Positions 1-10,884 of a stretch of 64,000 bases of DNA are shown one piece after another. Position numbers and translations under genes: made by a program. The notes beneath the pieces are model-generated. The model was not told where the DNA came from. It searched no databases and saw only the letters and a list, made by a program, of their open reading frames with translations. This DNA is from Sphaerulina vaccinii (taxonomy: Eukaryota > Ascomycota > Dothideomycetes > Mycosphaerellales > Mycosphaerellaceae). The first letter of the stretch is position 1. Each line of letters opens with the position of its first letter. Location: contig JAKUDP010000001.1 of assembly GCA_022570795.1 (NCBI GenBank), forward strand, positions 806,001 to 870,000, given 5' to 3'.

Positions 1-266
1 TGTTTGTCGTCTGCGATTCGGATATTCTCAATGGCGCAGGCAGGAATCGGATATGAGAAGTAGTATTGTGGATTGGAGCGGTGTAGGTAGCACAGTAGTG
101 AGAGGTGAAGGCAGCGGCAAGCAAGAGGGTGGGTATCTGGCTGTTCTAGCATGTTCGCCAGCACCCGGACCCAGCCTACGACAGCGGACAAGGCTAGCTG
201 CAGTAGCGTGACGAAAACGGCATAGAGCAGGCAGGCACGGTCAAAGAAAGGAATGGTACGCAATAC
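1..266 (-). CDS. possible terminal exon of a membrane-protein gene, cut by the left edge
   Basis: On the minus strand one frame stays open from an AG-preceded start near 266 to the window edge, about 88 codons. It reads VLRTIPFFDRACLLYAVF, continues through a hydrophobic stretch long enough for one membrane span, and then into a Cys/His/Tyr-rich segment. The other frames are interrupted. The AAAAG before GTATTGCG could be a splice acceptor, which would make this a downstream exon of a gene lying in 267-2040. I recognise no family. The call rests only on an open frame and a plausible membrane segment, so it may be chance. Confidence 0.25.
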
Positions 267-2058
267 CTTTTGCCACAACTCGTGGGTCGTGTGATGTCTT
301 TGTTTATGGCACCATCGCCAGCCAAAACAACCCGATTCTCCGATGTCCGACTGGTCTCGTTATCGGCTCCTCCACCAGTTGGCATTGTCCTTCGAAACGG
401 ACATGTTTCCAAGTGCCCACGTCGGCGGCAACAATGCTGTGTCTGGCAGTGGCTCAGAGGTCTCGCGAGACGTTCGAAACCGTCTGTAGGCGCTCACCGT
501 TCTGTGACGACAGCAACGCCTGGCGAGACGCCTGTTTCATCACCAGGAGAGCTCTCTGCCAACGTCGTCCAAGACTCCATGGGCATATCCCTTGCTAAGC
601 CAATCAGATGACACTTTCCAGAGTTGGACATGAGAAACCTTGGGAAATTGCGTATAGAACCCCTCTATCGTCATCAGCAAGTGAGGTACACAAGTGTAAT
701 CTCGATAACCAACCGAAGGTCCCGAACAGCGATGCTGCGCGGATCAGCCAATAGATAAGTGCTCTGGTATATCTGTACCTCTTCACCTAGACTTCCAATG
801 GTATCTGTGTCGTATCGCGAAGGATAGCTACAGCTACATCTTCTGGCAACAAATGGATGCTCGCTCCAATGCACCACTGCGAGGTACAGCGTACGGCTCA
901 TGCAGCCAGTGCATAGAAGCGCCACCCTCTCCGGAGAAAATATGGGTCCAGACTCATACCGGGTGGTACGCCGATTCACCTCGATGGCCTCGTGAGCTGG
1001 CGCCTGTACAAAGGACTTCGGTCCATACCACATGATCTCGTACGCAATGGTGTTCACACAGGTGCTCGTTGGGGACCAATAGTCACCGGACTCTACCTTC
1101 TCCTTGAGGGACAAGTGTGATCTTGTCTCGCGTGGCCAGGCAAGCCAGAACTCCTTCGAGGCTTGTAGACAGCAGCCACAAAGACATTCCAGAGCTCCTC
1201 GGATCGTGCCCGAGTCGCGCAGTACAGATGCTTGTTGTCAGAAAGGGTGGCTCAGCAATTGATAGACGCACGGCTCGGGTCTTCGCGTCACCAAGAATGG
1301 CAGTGTGCACGCGCCGGGCAGAGCCAATCTGCGTCTTCAACCAGACAACGCAGATCGCTTCGTGGCCGCTGAGACCACTTTGCCATGCTTTCTGGACGTC
1401 GTGTAACCAGCGGTGAGTTGACATCTCTCGAGATCTTGAACCACACTCCATGCACCCTATAACAGGTATGCATGTGTAGCCAATACCGAAGCCGCTTGAT
1501 GAAGAGTTTTCTGGTAAGCATAATTGTGTGCAGTAGCTTCGCGGAGTGTTGGTCGAGAATCAGGTATAGCTGTTCGCGCTCATGCAGAGCGTTCCGAACC
1601 TGTAGCCTATCTCACGAGTCCTCATGCAGCCAAAACGCCTCTTGAGTCGAGCCAACAATGTTGATCGACACTCTCGAGGCATTGAAGTCTGCGGTTGAGA
1701 AACTACACATAGCGGTGTAAACATCAGTATGTCTGCAAACACACAATGGCCTCGGCTGGCGACTGCTGCAGGGAGGCGAACCGCAAGTGTGTTGTACTTC
1801 GACGATATGATAGGAGCTCCAGACCCACGGGGTTTCTTGTTGTCTGGCGAAGCATCTGTAGCGCTTCGCACCGCAGCAATGTGCGAAGATTGTTGTCTGA
1901 TGGCCACGAGGATGGCGCATCCAACCCAAAAGATCTCGAACGTGAAGGATTCGAATGCTGTATGCTGATTGGTGTTCCAAGAACGACGTACCTGACAACC
2001 ACACACCTTCGCTTAATTTGTTCCCGCACTCGCACTTCACTCACATGTGGCAGCCAAG
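267..2058. other. unassigned 1.8-kb stretch upstream of the enolase-phosphatase gene
   Basis: No convincing complete gene. On the minus strand there are three medium open stretches in different frames (about 674-1114, 1083-1451 and 1560-2006). One contains a possible membrane segment (FEIFWVGCAILVAI). With the open frame at 1-266 they could be exons of one minus-strand membrane-protein gene, but I could not connect them with good splice sites. The last few hundred bases should include the promoter of the plus-strand gene starting at 2059. Confidence 0.3.
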
Positions 2059-3271
2059 ATGAATGGTATCAAGTGCGTCCTACTTGACATTGGTACGACT
2101 TTGCTATCAGTTGGCATGGCAGCAACTAATAATCTTGACTAGAAGGGACAATCCTTCCCATCTCGTTCGTGAAAGAGACACTTGTAGGTCCTTAACCACG
2201 TTTCAAGCAAAACGCTCTCGTTGTGCAATCTTGCTCATGCGCTATTGGCTCATCACGAACAGTTTCCTTACGCACTCAACGCACTTCCAAAAGTTCTTGC
2301 AGCAAAGTGGGACGACCCAGAATTCGAGCAATATCGCAATGCATTCCCTGAAGAGCATCGCAAGTCACCGGCAGACCTTCAAGCACACGTGGAAGACCTG
2401 ACAAAGCGAGACGTCAAGATTGCTTACTTGAAGAACTTGCAAGGCTATCTGTGGGAAGAAGGCTACGAGTCCGGAGCATATTCCACGAATCTGTTTCACG
2501 ATGTCGTCCCTCAGCTTCGACAGTGGCAGTCCGAGGGGCTTTCTCTTGCAATCTATTCCTCCGGCAGTGTCTTTGCCCAGAAGCTCCTATTCGGCCACGT
2601 GCAAAAGACTGAGACATCAGCGTCAGCGTCAGCAGGTTCGAAACGCGGAAGGCTAAGTGACGACGCCGCCGAGGATCAGGCGGATGACGAGACAGCTGAG
2701 CCACCAAGCAAGAAGAAAGTCGTGGAAGTAAGCAGCGGTCAAGCTGCCGATGTCAAGCGTCAAGAAAGTGCTCGAGCTACTTCGACTAGCACTCCTGCTA
2801 CCACGGCCAGTGACGCTGTTAGCAAAGCACCTGATGCAGCTACGGCAGCCGAAGGAGATGCTGCCAATGATAGCAATTCCATTGAGACCGAGGATTTGAC
2901 CGCTCTGTTTGATGGCTGGTTTGATACGGTCAACGCTGGTCTTAAGACAGAGGCTGCGAGTTACGCCAAGATAGCAGAAGCTCTCAAGGTAGGATGTGAT
3001 TACTTGGTGGAAGCTCCAAGGAGTCGAAGCTGACGTGTTCTAGTGGCAACCTGCGGAGATCCTGTTCCTCAGTGACAATGTGAAAGAGATCGATGCTGCG
3101 CATGAGGCGAAGCTGGAAGCTATACTCGTCGACAGACCAGGCAATGCCGAAGTCGCCTTCGCCGATCGAAGCAGATTGCAGATCGTGGAATCGTTATCTG
3201 AGGTATATATCAACAAAGGCCCAGGCACGGAGACAGGCAAGGAGGAATCGTCCGCAGACGGACCAAAGTGA
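2059..3271 (+). CDS. utr4: enolase-phosphatase E1 (methionine salvage)
   Basis: Bifunctional HAD-family enzyme that enolises and dephosphorylates 2,3-diketo-5-methylthiopentyl-1-phosphate in the methionine salvage pathway (family knowledge; cytosol and nucleus). Model: exons 2059-2092, 2143-2183, 2263-2988 and 3044-3271, 342 aa, phases consistent at all three junctions. Exon 1 joined to exon 2 gives the HAD motif LLDIEGTILPISFVKETL. Exon 3 carries IYSSGSVFAQKLLFGH and the LFDGWFDT motif; exon 4 carries the acidic HAD motif ILFLSDNVKEIDAA. The odd feature is an insertion of about 95 residues (roughly 138-232) between the GHVQKT and LFDGWFDT motifs. It is rich in Ser, Ala, Asp and Glu, with a basic PPSKKK patch. 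Typical members are about 230-260 aa, so the excess length is this insertion. The core family call is firm. Confidence 0.93.
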
Positions 3272-3296
3272 TTGATCAAAAGCAATGCTACTTCCA

Positions 3297-3888
3297 TCAG
3301 CTCTCCCTCAGAGCAAAGCTAGGTTCTACCAAACACACTTTCTCAGAACTGTCGCCCTCCAGTCTCCTCCGCAGACCTCGGAACAGCCCTTGCCCAGTGT
3401 GTGTTCTAGGCACAATGCTAAACATGAAAACCAGCTCAACATCATCCTGATACCTCAAGAACGCCCGCGCAGCGGACCAACTTCCTTGATCCAGCAAGAT
3501 CCGTTGATGGTTCGCGATTACGGCCAGGCGACAGAAGAATCTGTACAGCTTAGATGGCGCAGGAAGTGCCGCGCGAGCCATCACGCGCTCGTGGAGCAGT
3601 TTCAAAGCTTCTTCATATGTGATTGTAGTCGGCAATAAGATGGCGTCGCCTTGTACAGCCAGGAGTCGCGCTGTGCTTGATCTTCGAGAATGAGACCAGG
3701 CTCGTAGTGGTGCATTTGCACGATCAGTGGTATGACCTGGTAGGAGTAAGCATAAAGCTAGAGGCACACAGCGATAGACGTACACGACAATCGTCGTTGA
3801 CTTCTTCGTAGCTTGGTGGTTCAAGCGTTTCAATGGACATGATGACTGCTCTCACTGCGTGGTTGTTGATGGTGATCTTGATAGGCAT
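3297..3888 (-). pseudogene. conserved-looking unknown protein with an apparent one-base frame break
   Basis: The ATG at 3888 opens MPIKITINNHAVRAVIMS and runs to an intron with a strong GTACGT donor, whose CCAG acceptor lies 3 residues before a protein-like segment containing MHHYEPGLILEDQAQR. That frame then hits a stop. A second frame, also protein-like (ITYEEALKLLHERV, then KLYRFFCRLAVIANHQRILL), continues to the stop at 3297. The two frames would join at WLYK/GDAILL if one G had been lost near 3650, which suggests a frameshift or an assembly error. A competing model uses a weaker GTGTAC donor two bases earlier. That keeps one frame but gives an Arg-rich stretch that looks out of frame. 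I do not recognise the family. It lies tail to tail with the enolase-phosphatase gene, 25 bp apart. Confidence 0.5.
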
Positions 3889-4115
3889 GACATGTCTGTT
3901 ATAGATCTGATGCTCGTGTTACGCTACATTCACTATCGTGTACAACAGTGTCCTCTCTCTCGTCAATAGTGCGACCTGACAACAGCAGATCTGGTTACAA
4001 GCCCTTCAGCAATCTTCACGATCACCAGATCCAGTATTGCCTTCATCACTCCAAAGCCCACGCAACAAAAGACCTGCTCATTGCTTGGTAGCATCCGCCG
4101 TAACCCCAACGTCCT

Positions 4116-6264
4116 TCACGACACATTCCATCTCTCCTCGTCGTTCACGATCTTCTGGCACACTGCCTTATAATCTTCATCCTCGAGTTTCAGAATCCTG
4201 TCCCAATGTGGCATCTTTCCCTCAAAGTCTTGGATTCTCGGCCCATACCAACTTCCCATAAACATGGCTCCGACCGCCGATGTGAATCCCATGTTCCACT
4301 CAGTCGAACTACTGTTCCTCGATGCCTCGTCATACACCCAACGTAGTTCTCGAGATACCTTAACCCAGGCCTGCCCTCTCGAAGCAGAGCTGATCGCATC
4401 GTAGTGCATCTACGGTGGAGTGATAGCTGTCCGTGGAAGGCGATCTTGGAACATCGGGCGCAAAGTCGAAGTTGAGCTGGGGGATCACAATGCTGTCGAG
4501 GGCTGAAAGCATTGTACGCCAATCCCCTTCGACATCGTCTCCGCGTTCGATTTGCTGGGATCCCTCCAGTGTGGTCGTGCTACTTGGGGAGACAGAAACG
4601 CTATGTTCGCTGGACTGCGGCATCGCAACGGGCATAATACTGTTCTGTTGCAGTGGCAAGCTCATCGTAAACGACTTGCCAGCATCACTAGGAAGCAGTG
4701 ACTGTAACTCGCTTTCCGAGAACGTGCTTCTCGTGCTCGTTGCTGGCGTGGACAGTGTCTCGCTCTCTAGTATCGTGCTACCATTTGAGATCCTGGTCGA
4801 GATCGGCGATGGATGGGTGACGGTTACAGAACTGTCATCGTTGTCGATGAAGCAGAGGGCGGGTTCCGGACTGGCGTTCATGGCAGTCATCATGCTTGTG
4901 TACGCTTGCTGATCAGTCTCATCGCCAGTCAAATGGCATAACCTGACAAGCATAGTCAGGCACTCTCGCACGTTGGCTTTGTTGTCTAGCTTTCTAAAGC
5001 CCATTAACGCCTCGCGGGCATGTAGTTTGGCGCCATCGTAGTTTGACTGATCCTCGAGACAGGAAGCTAGCAGAAGGTGGTCCTCATAGTGCTGTCCATT
5101 GTCGCCATCGCTCCTTCGTACTTGAAATTCCATCTTCTGCTCCAGCATCTTTTGTGCATCGACCCATCTTGCTTGTTCCCAGTATATGTGAAATAGCAGA
5201 CCCGTTACTTCCACGAGTTTAAGGGCTTTTTTAGCTCTGCGCCGTCGTCGCCGAGTTTTGTTGATGTCGTAAAGTTTTGATAGGCAGAGACGCAGGTCAT
5301 GCTCCGCTTCGTGCTGGTGGCCGTTATCCATGAGTCTCTTTCCTTCCGCAAGCAGACTTCCAGCCATGATGTCGTCCAACTCCTCTTCCGAACTTGAGCC
5401 ACTGTCCGAAGCTTGTTCGAGCTCCTGAATGCTAGACTCTGGAGCACCTGCGGACCTTGCCAACACCCAAGCCTCTATCTCGTGTCGTTTCTCATCATCA
5501 TGTGGAAACAGATCGCCGAAATCTGAACGCACGATGCTCATAGTACCAACGTGTGTTCGACCGACGGAGCTGCTTGTGGACGATGCTGAGGTCACAATGC
5601 TCGCTGCAGATTTTATGCACTCTCTCATGCTCTTCATCGCTGCGGTCCGGCAGTCTTTGTCCTCCTCGACCTGATCATCAGTGTCAGGCCCAGCATCTAG
5701 CACAGCAGCGCTGGACGCTGCTATACATCTATCGATTTCCGGTACAATAGCCCGTATCTCGTTCTGAAGGTTGACCAGATCGGGGACATCGCGATCTGTT
5801 GACTTGTGATACCAGGTCTGGTTGGCCAGTATGATGGTCGTCATGGAAAGCTGTAGTCCAGCGAGATATGTGCGGACATGATCTCGAAGAACCTGTATGC
5901 GCTCAGCTGCGAGGTTCACTCGTAGTTGCTTTCGTGGGCCGTTCAGGAAGGCAGTCTCCTTGCCGAGCTTCTGGATTGTTGCATGCAAGTCTACAAGAAG
6001 TGCTGTTCCATCTTCGGTCGTTCGTGCGATGTTGTTGAAGTGTGAGGCAATTCGTCTCGTGTCGACCTCAGCCGTAATGTCAGCGACAGTACTTCGTATC
6101 GAGCCTAGCACTTCCTTAAGGCTGGCGACATCGCGCTGTAGGTCAGCGATGGTCTTGTTGATGATCACGACACCATCGTGGAACTGCTTCAATTCGGCTC
6201 CGACAGTGTATGTGATCTTGAGCAGTGATGCAATACCTGCAACTATGCTCAAGGGCTCCGACAT
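4116..6264 (-). CDS. STAND-type N-terminal domain protein with TPR-like helices
   Basis: Two exons (6264-4414 and 4370-4116) joined across a 43-nt GT..AG intron; the protein is about 701 aa. Residues 1-150 (MSEPLSIVAGIASLLKITY and following, with LQRDVASLKEVL) resemble the fungal N-terminal domain found on STAND/NLR-like proteins and on azaphilone-cluster protein L homologues (family knowledge). An acidic/Ser linker follows, then at about 300-455 a helical stretch with a very basic TRRRRRRAKKALK segment and repeated ALxxA-type helices that look TPR-like. A Ser/Thr-rich region and a conserved-looking C-terminus from exon 2 (MGSWYGPRIQDFEGKMPHWD) complete it. I see no NACHT or NB-ARC Walker motif, so it is not a complete NLR. 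Possible roles are signalling or adaptor functions. Function unknown. Confidence 0.7.
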
Positions 6265-6916
6265 CGTGGCGCTGGCGTAAGCATGCTGAGGTCTCGTCGA
6301 ATGAGCATGCCGTTATCTGTTGCGTGAGACTTGTAAGAAGCAGATCCCACCCTTGCGACCGACGAGGTGGTGCTGCGGTATCTGCGTGCTCGAGGCTATC
6401 TCCGCATGTCCACTCAGCATCGAGCTTGGAGCTGCAGGCTTGATGCGCCACACAAGGCTGCGTGGGCTAGATTGTAAATGCAAGATCTCGTTAGCTTCCT
6501 GCAGCTCGGAAGTTGTTCTCGATAATACATGCCTGGCTTACGGTGTGCTGGAAGCAAGTAGGTGTGTATCTGTGCTGTAACATGAGTGTGAGCTCTGTCC
6601 AGCAACGTAAGGTGAGCATGCGTGTAGCTGAATTACTGTCGTTTGTCGGACTGACCTACAGCCTTGCCGTATACACGCGGCAGCTTGCCATTGTTGCAGT
6701 GTGAGGCGGGTTCTCAGTGTCCTTCACCGACATTGCTACCAATCTGCGAGGTCGCCGCGTGGCGACTACTCATTTAGAGTCTACCGCAGGGCAAAGCATC
6801 GCTCTCATGCCACGATAGCAGGCAAATGTTGTCGCGAGGTGTCACTCAGGCCGTCACAGCTCAGACATACTGCTGGAGGTTTGTGTTGAGACGCCGCCAA
6901 GTCGATACGTTGTGTC
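6265..6916. other. intergenic, upstream of the STAND-domain gene
   Basis: 652 bp between the start of the minus-strand gene at 6264 and the end of the minus-strand deubiquitinase gene at 6917. Only short overlapping frames are present, none protein-like. It should hold the promoter of the former and the 3' end of the latter. Nothing else recognised. Confidence 0.6.
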
Positions 6917-7938
6917 TCAAGACATATCCATCTCATCGCCACCTTGGCCTCTCTTCTCGCGGTCTTCCACTCTCTTCTTGGTGGCAGCCTTTGACTCCTC
7001 GATCCACTTGTCGTACGTGCCATCCTTGAGCTTCTTGCCAGCGACACCTTTTGTCAGCTCCCCAATGAAGCCCACAAAGTTGTGTCTCCGCAGCGCATTC
7101 TCCCACCGCCAATCGCGTCTCTTCTGCTCTTCGCGCGCCAGCCATTCCTCGTCCCCCACCTCTCTTGCTCTGGACCTCAAGTCCTCGCATATGGCAAGCA
7201 GGTTGAATCGGATCTCTGTCTGCGGATATCGCTCTATCCGTCGCTGTAGCACAGGTATGACTGCGTCGGAGAAGATCTCGGGAGGACATGCTCCTGCATC
7301 GCCGTGTCGGATCGGTGCTGGCTGTAGCCCATCCAGCTCGTACAGTGTGCTATTTATGCTCGTATACGCAATGAAGTGATAGACATCATCGTCGGCCGTG
7401 GCCAGTCGTGTCTCGTCTGATACGAATGGTGAAGAGCGTGCGAACGAGTTGTGTGTGTCGCGGATGAGGTCTGAGTTGGAGAGAGCATCGCCACGGAACT
7501 CAGCTGGGAAGGATGCTGTGAACTCCTTGAATTCCTTCAAGTTCTTCCCAATGTCAACGCCACCTTCTTCTTGGTTGTCCTTGTTGAGAAGCACACTGAG
7601 CAAGGCCTGTGTCCCGCATGCATTTTGAATCGTTTGAGCTGCAAACCACAACGGCTCTTCCTGGTTCTCTAGTGCTGCATAGTCAAACTCGCCATCCTGA
7701 GGCGTGTCTTTCTTGGGCTTTTCGTCTGTTGGGTACTTGAAGAGGAAGATAACTCCAATTGGATTTAGCTGTTGTAGCGATTCGGCGTCCAGCGATATGA
7801 GCTCTTCGAATTGTACTTTCTGAACTCCGAGAGATTCGATGAGGTATGTGAACACGCCCTAGTTTTGTCAGTTGATATAGGAGAAGATGAATAGAAAACA
7901 CCAACCGCATCACTCTCTATCGTGTTCCAGCCTGACAT
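6917..7938 (-). CDS. ubiquitin C-terminal hydrolase, UCHL5/UCH37 type (peptidase C12)
   Basis: Cysteine protease that removes ubiquitin from proteins; UCHL5-type members act on the 26S proteasome (family knowledge). Exon 1 (7938-7906) encodes MSGWNTIESDA; a 47-nt intron follows; exon 2 (7858-6917) continues GVFTYLIESLGV. The total is about 324 aa, normal for the family. The catalytic Cys lies in IQNACGTQALLS (about residue 92), the His in DDVYHFIAY (about 172) and the Asp in LYELDGLQ (about 187). The C-terminal third is helical and basic with WRWENALRRHNFVGFIGEL, which fits the ULD-like proteasome-binding tail. The start was chosen because the spliced N-terminus gives the W/N-T-IESD-x-GVFT pattern of this family. 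Confident. Confidence 0.93.
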
Positions 7939-8303
7939 AGTTCTTTGGCTTCTGTCAGTCGCTGAAGTGTTGTCTCAAACACGTCGCGTGAACCTCAAGC
8001 GGAGCAGATCTTGAAAAGTGTCTGTGCGCAAGGCGGGATGACGACACTGGGATTTGCTCTGAGCCTTCCGCTTTCATGTGCGTCGCATCGCATCACGCTA
8101 CCTTCCAACTTTGCATGCCAGAGCTATCACCTTTCCATCTTTCTTCTTGTACACCAGTGAGCCTCGCAAACCCCAACACCATCTCACCCATCACACCGCA
8201 GCCAAATTGACCCGCGCAACCAGTGTCCTCAGACTCCCAGCTAGAATTCCTCGCCAGGCCGAATAGCGAACAGCAATCACCGCAACACGAACCAGCAGCC
8301 GAC
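7939..8303. promoter_or_regulatory. divergent promoter region
   Basis: 365 bp between the start codons of the minus-strand deubiquitinase gene and the plus-strand OM14-like gene. It must hold both promoters and 5' leaders. The pyrimidine-rich stretch around 8125-8160 (CTTTCCATCTTTCTTC) is typical of fungal transcription-start regions. No specific factor site can be named. Confidence 0.5.
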
Positions 8304-9264
8304 ATGTCTTACGCCGCAGCTGCCGCGCCCCATGGCAAGAGCCAGAAGCAGACCGATGAGGAGAAGTATGCGATATTCACGCGCGATCAGGAGAAGTGGA
8401 TAAGCGCATGCTAACACGACGTCAACAGGATGCCAGACTTCGTCCCTGAGATTCTGCACGAGGACTCTGGAGGTAAGCAGTAGCAGTCCGAAGGCACCCC
8501 ATTTCCCCAGATGTCTCACTGAGCTTGAGCCTACTGCGGCGACAAGCTCACGGACAGGCATGCTTGGATGCATTCGCGCTTTTCAGAGACACTTGCTTAC
8601 TTCTACTTTTAGTCCACTCTTTGGAATCCTTGAACTCTGTCAATGACCACCTTCAATCGCTGCCATCTGACTCGTCATACGCTGGCCAACAGGAAGCAGA
8701 GGAGCGTGCAGCAGAGCTCCGCGAGCAAGGCAAGAAGGAGGCCGACAAGCTCGACAAGGAGGCCCGCGACTTCATGAATGCCGCTGAAAAGAGCGCAAGC
8801 GACCTGAAGAGCCAGGCCAAGACAGACAGCAAGAAGCTCGAAAAGAACGCTGATGCTGAATTCGAGAAGGCTAAAAGCAAGGCTCAAGAAGGCTACAGCA
8901 AGGCCAAGACGGAGGGCAAGAAGGCTGCAAAGGAGGTCGAGAAGGACGCGAAGAAGGCTGGTGACTGGGCTGAGAAGAACCAGAACAACCCAGTCGTGCT
9001 CGGCAATGCAGCAGCCATCACCGCTCTTGCTGCTCTGCTCGGTGTCGGAGCCTACCGCGCTCACAAGGCCAACACTCTAACGTGGAACGTTGTCGGCGCG
9101 TGGACAGGCGTTGTTGGCCTGTTTGCCGTTGGTGACTACTACGTGTCACAGTACGTCAGGTCTGGATCTGACTCAGGATGAGGAGTCTACAATCATTTGC
9201 AAGGATATGCTGGCTAACATGACTGTACAGATACTTCTTCAAGAAGTACCCACCAAAGAACTAG
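8304..9264 (+). CDS. OM14-like mitochondrial outer-membrane protein
   Basis: Four exons by eye: 8304-8365, 8429-8472, 8613-9150 and 9231-9264, 225 aa with consistent phases. The N-terminus is MSYAAAAAPHGKSQKQTDEE. The middle (about 60-150) is a Lys/Glu/Ala-rich amphipathic coiled region (AEERAAELREQGKKEADKL). The C-terminal third has two hydrophobic segments (NAAAITALAALLGVGAY and VVGAWTGVVGLFAVGDYY), ending in the short basic tail YFFKKYPPKN supplied by the last exon. This order and the final basic tail match the fungal OM14 C-terminal family, integral outer-membrane proteins that dock cytosolic ribosomes for mitochondrial import (family knowledge). The assignment rests on architecture, not on a search. 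The high charge and A/K/E bias could also fit other coiled-coil membrane proteins. Confidence 0.72.
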
Positions 9265-9963
9265 ATCACGATCACCGAGATGACGAGACTCTCCGCGTGC
9301 ATGAGACGACCACGCTACGGCTTAGAATGAGGAAGCACAGAAATCCAGCTCTACGGTTTGGAGAAGGAGGAACAGAGGAGGCTTTGAGCGTTTGCAGCCG
9401 AGGCGTTAACGGTCCCAGTTCTGTATAGTATTGCTTAATTCGAACACTACTCTACACACCCGCTTCACTCTCCAGATCAGTGACCACTACGCTCATGAGA
9501 TCGCAGACCTGTCGCTGTCGGAAACCCTTCGAGCTTTCAGAGATGGGACAGTCCTCAGGCATGCTTCTCTGCCTGCTCCAGAGCCGCTATGCTCACGAGC
9601 TTACAGACGTGTTGCTTTGAGGATCTTGTGGGCAAATCAGAGACAGAGTGGGGAAGCAGTCATGTGAGGAGGATCTGCTGAATGCTGCTATGAGCACGTA
9701 CCCTTATGCCTATCGAACTGGCGAAGGACATCTGGCCTGAGAGTATCCCTTCACGGGGCTACAGAAGCAGGCGGCAACGTTAGACCTGCAACTTGATGTT
9801 GAACCATATTCATACAATCTTCATATGCTACGAGAACAGACCAGCAACATATCGTCGCTGCCCCTTTGTCCCAAACGCCACACATCTCACAAGCCACGTT
9901 TTACGTAAAACCCTATTCCGCCCAAAAACCGAACTTCAGCTTTCCCCAAGAATCACCTTGACA
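9265..9963. other. intergenic
   Basis: About 700 bp between two plus-strand genes. The frames are short, with no protein-like content. The last 100 bp (from about 9870) is C/A-rich and includes TTACGTAAAAC before the Bet1 start codon, so it is the likely promoter and 5' leader. Nothing else recognised. Confidence 0.6.
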
Positions 9964-10691
9964 ATGGCTTCACGGTATGTCACACCTCAGAGCTCGCCCT
10001 CACCAGTAGTCACCAGGGAGAATATCACTAACGGTAGGTCAACCATAGATTCGCCCGTCAAAACGACGCGCGCAATGCGCTCTTCTCCAATTACTCGCCT
10101 TCCTCCCAGAACTCAAGACCTAATTCCGCTGCTTCGAATAACCGATCTTCGAGTCGCAACCCACCAAACGCCGCAAGCTCATCACCCTACGCACTAAACA
10201 ATGACAACTTCGCGCCAGCTGGTGGAGCGGTATATGGAGCATACAATGCAAATGGAGGGAGTCCGAGTCCGTATGGAGTGACAGACAAGAAGAACGATGA
10301 TGCTGGTGCTGGGTTTCGGTCCGCAACACCAGATAAGAAAGGTCGATATAGTGATGCTGTTTTGGAGAGTTTAGAATCGCAGAATGATGATCAGGCGGGG
10401 GAAATGAGTAAGAAGGTTAAGATGTTGAAGGAGGTAAGCGAGTACATACAGAGAAGTAGGGAGTATGGCTGACATGCTCAATAGTTGACAATGGCGATCG
10501 GCGACGAGATTCGCGATAGTACCAAGCTGGCAGACTCGATGAACGATTCCTTTGAAGGGGCGAGGAATCGATTACGAGGGACTATGAACAGGATGTTGAG
10601 GATGGCGGAGAGGACGGGCGTGGGTTGGAAGGTGTGGCTGCTGTTCTTCGTCTTCATATGGTGCTTATTTGCATATGTTTGGCTCTTCTAG
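9964..10691 (+). CDS. bet1: SNARE protein Bet1-like (ER-Golgi transport)
   Basis: Tail-anchored Qc-SNARE used for fusion of COPII vesicles with the Golgi (family knowledge). Exons 9964-9974 (MAS plus two bases of Arg), 10049-10433 and 10485-10691 give 200 aa with consistent phases. The N-terminal half is Ser/Asn/Pro-rich and presumably disordered. The SNARE motif starts near residue 110 (RYSDAVLESLESQNDDQAGE), crosses the last intron at KKVKMLKE/LTMAIGDEIRDS and ends with NRMLRMAERTG. One C-terminal membrane span follows (VWLLFFVFIWCLFAYVWLF), with no lumenal tail. The very short first exon was chosen because it joins in frame to FARQNDARNALFS, a typical start of filamentous-fungal Bet1. Expressed towards the neighbouring minus-strand gene, tail to tail. 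Confidence 0.9.
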
Positions 10692-10884
10692 AAGGGAGAT
10701 GGTATGGCACTGTGTTTAGGCGAGGAGTTGAGGCGCATCAAGGCAGCATGTGCATGAGCCGTGGATATGGTATACCTGAAGGACAAGAGCAACAAGAATT
10801 GACCGTAAAACCCTTCGACCGCTATGAGCATCTCATGCTCTAATCTCGACTTCGAAATCGAGACAACTATCCAACCTCGCCACA

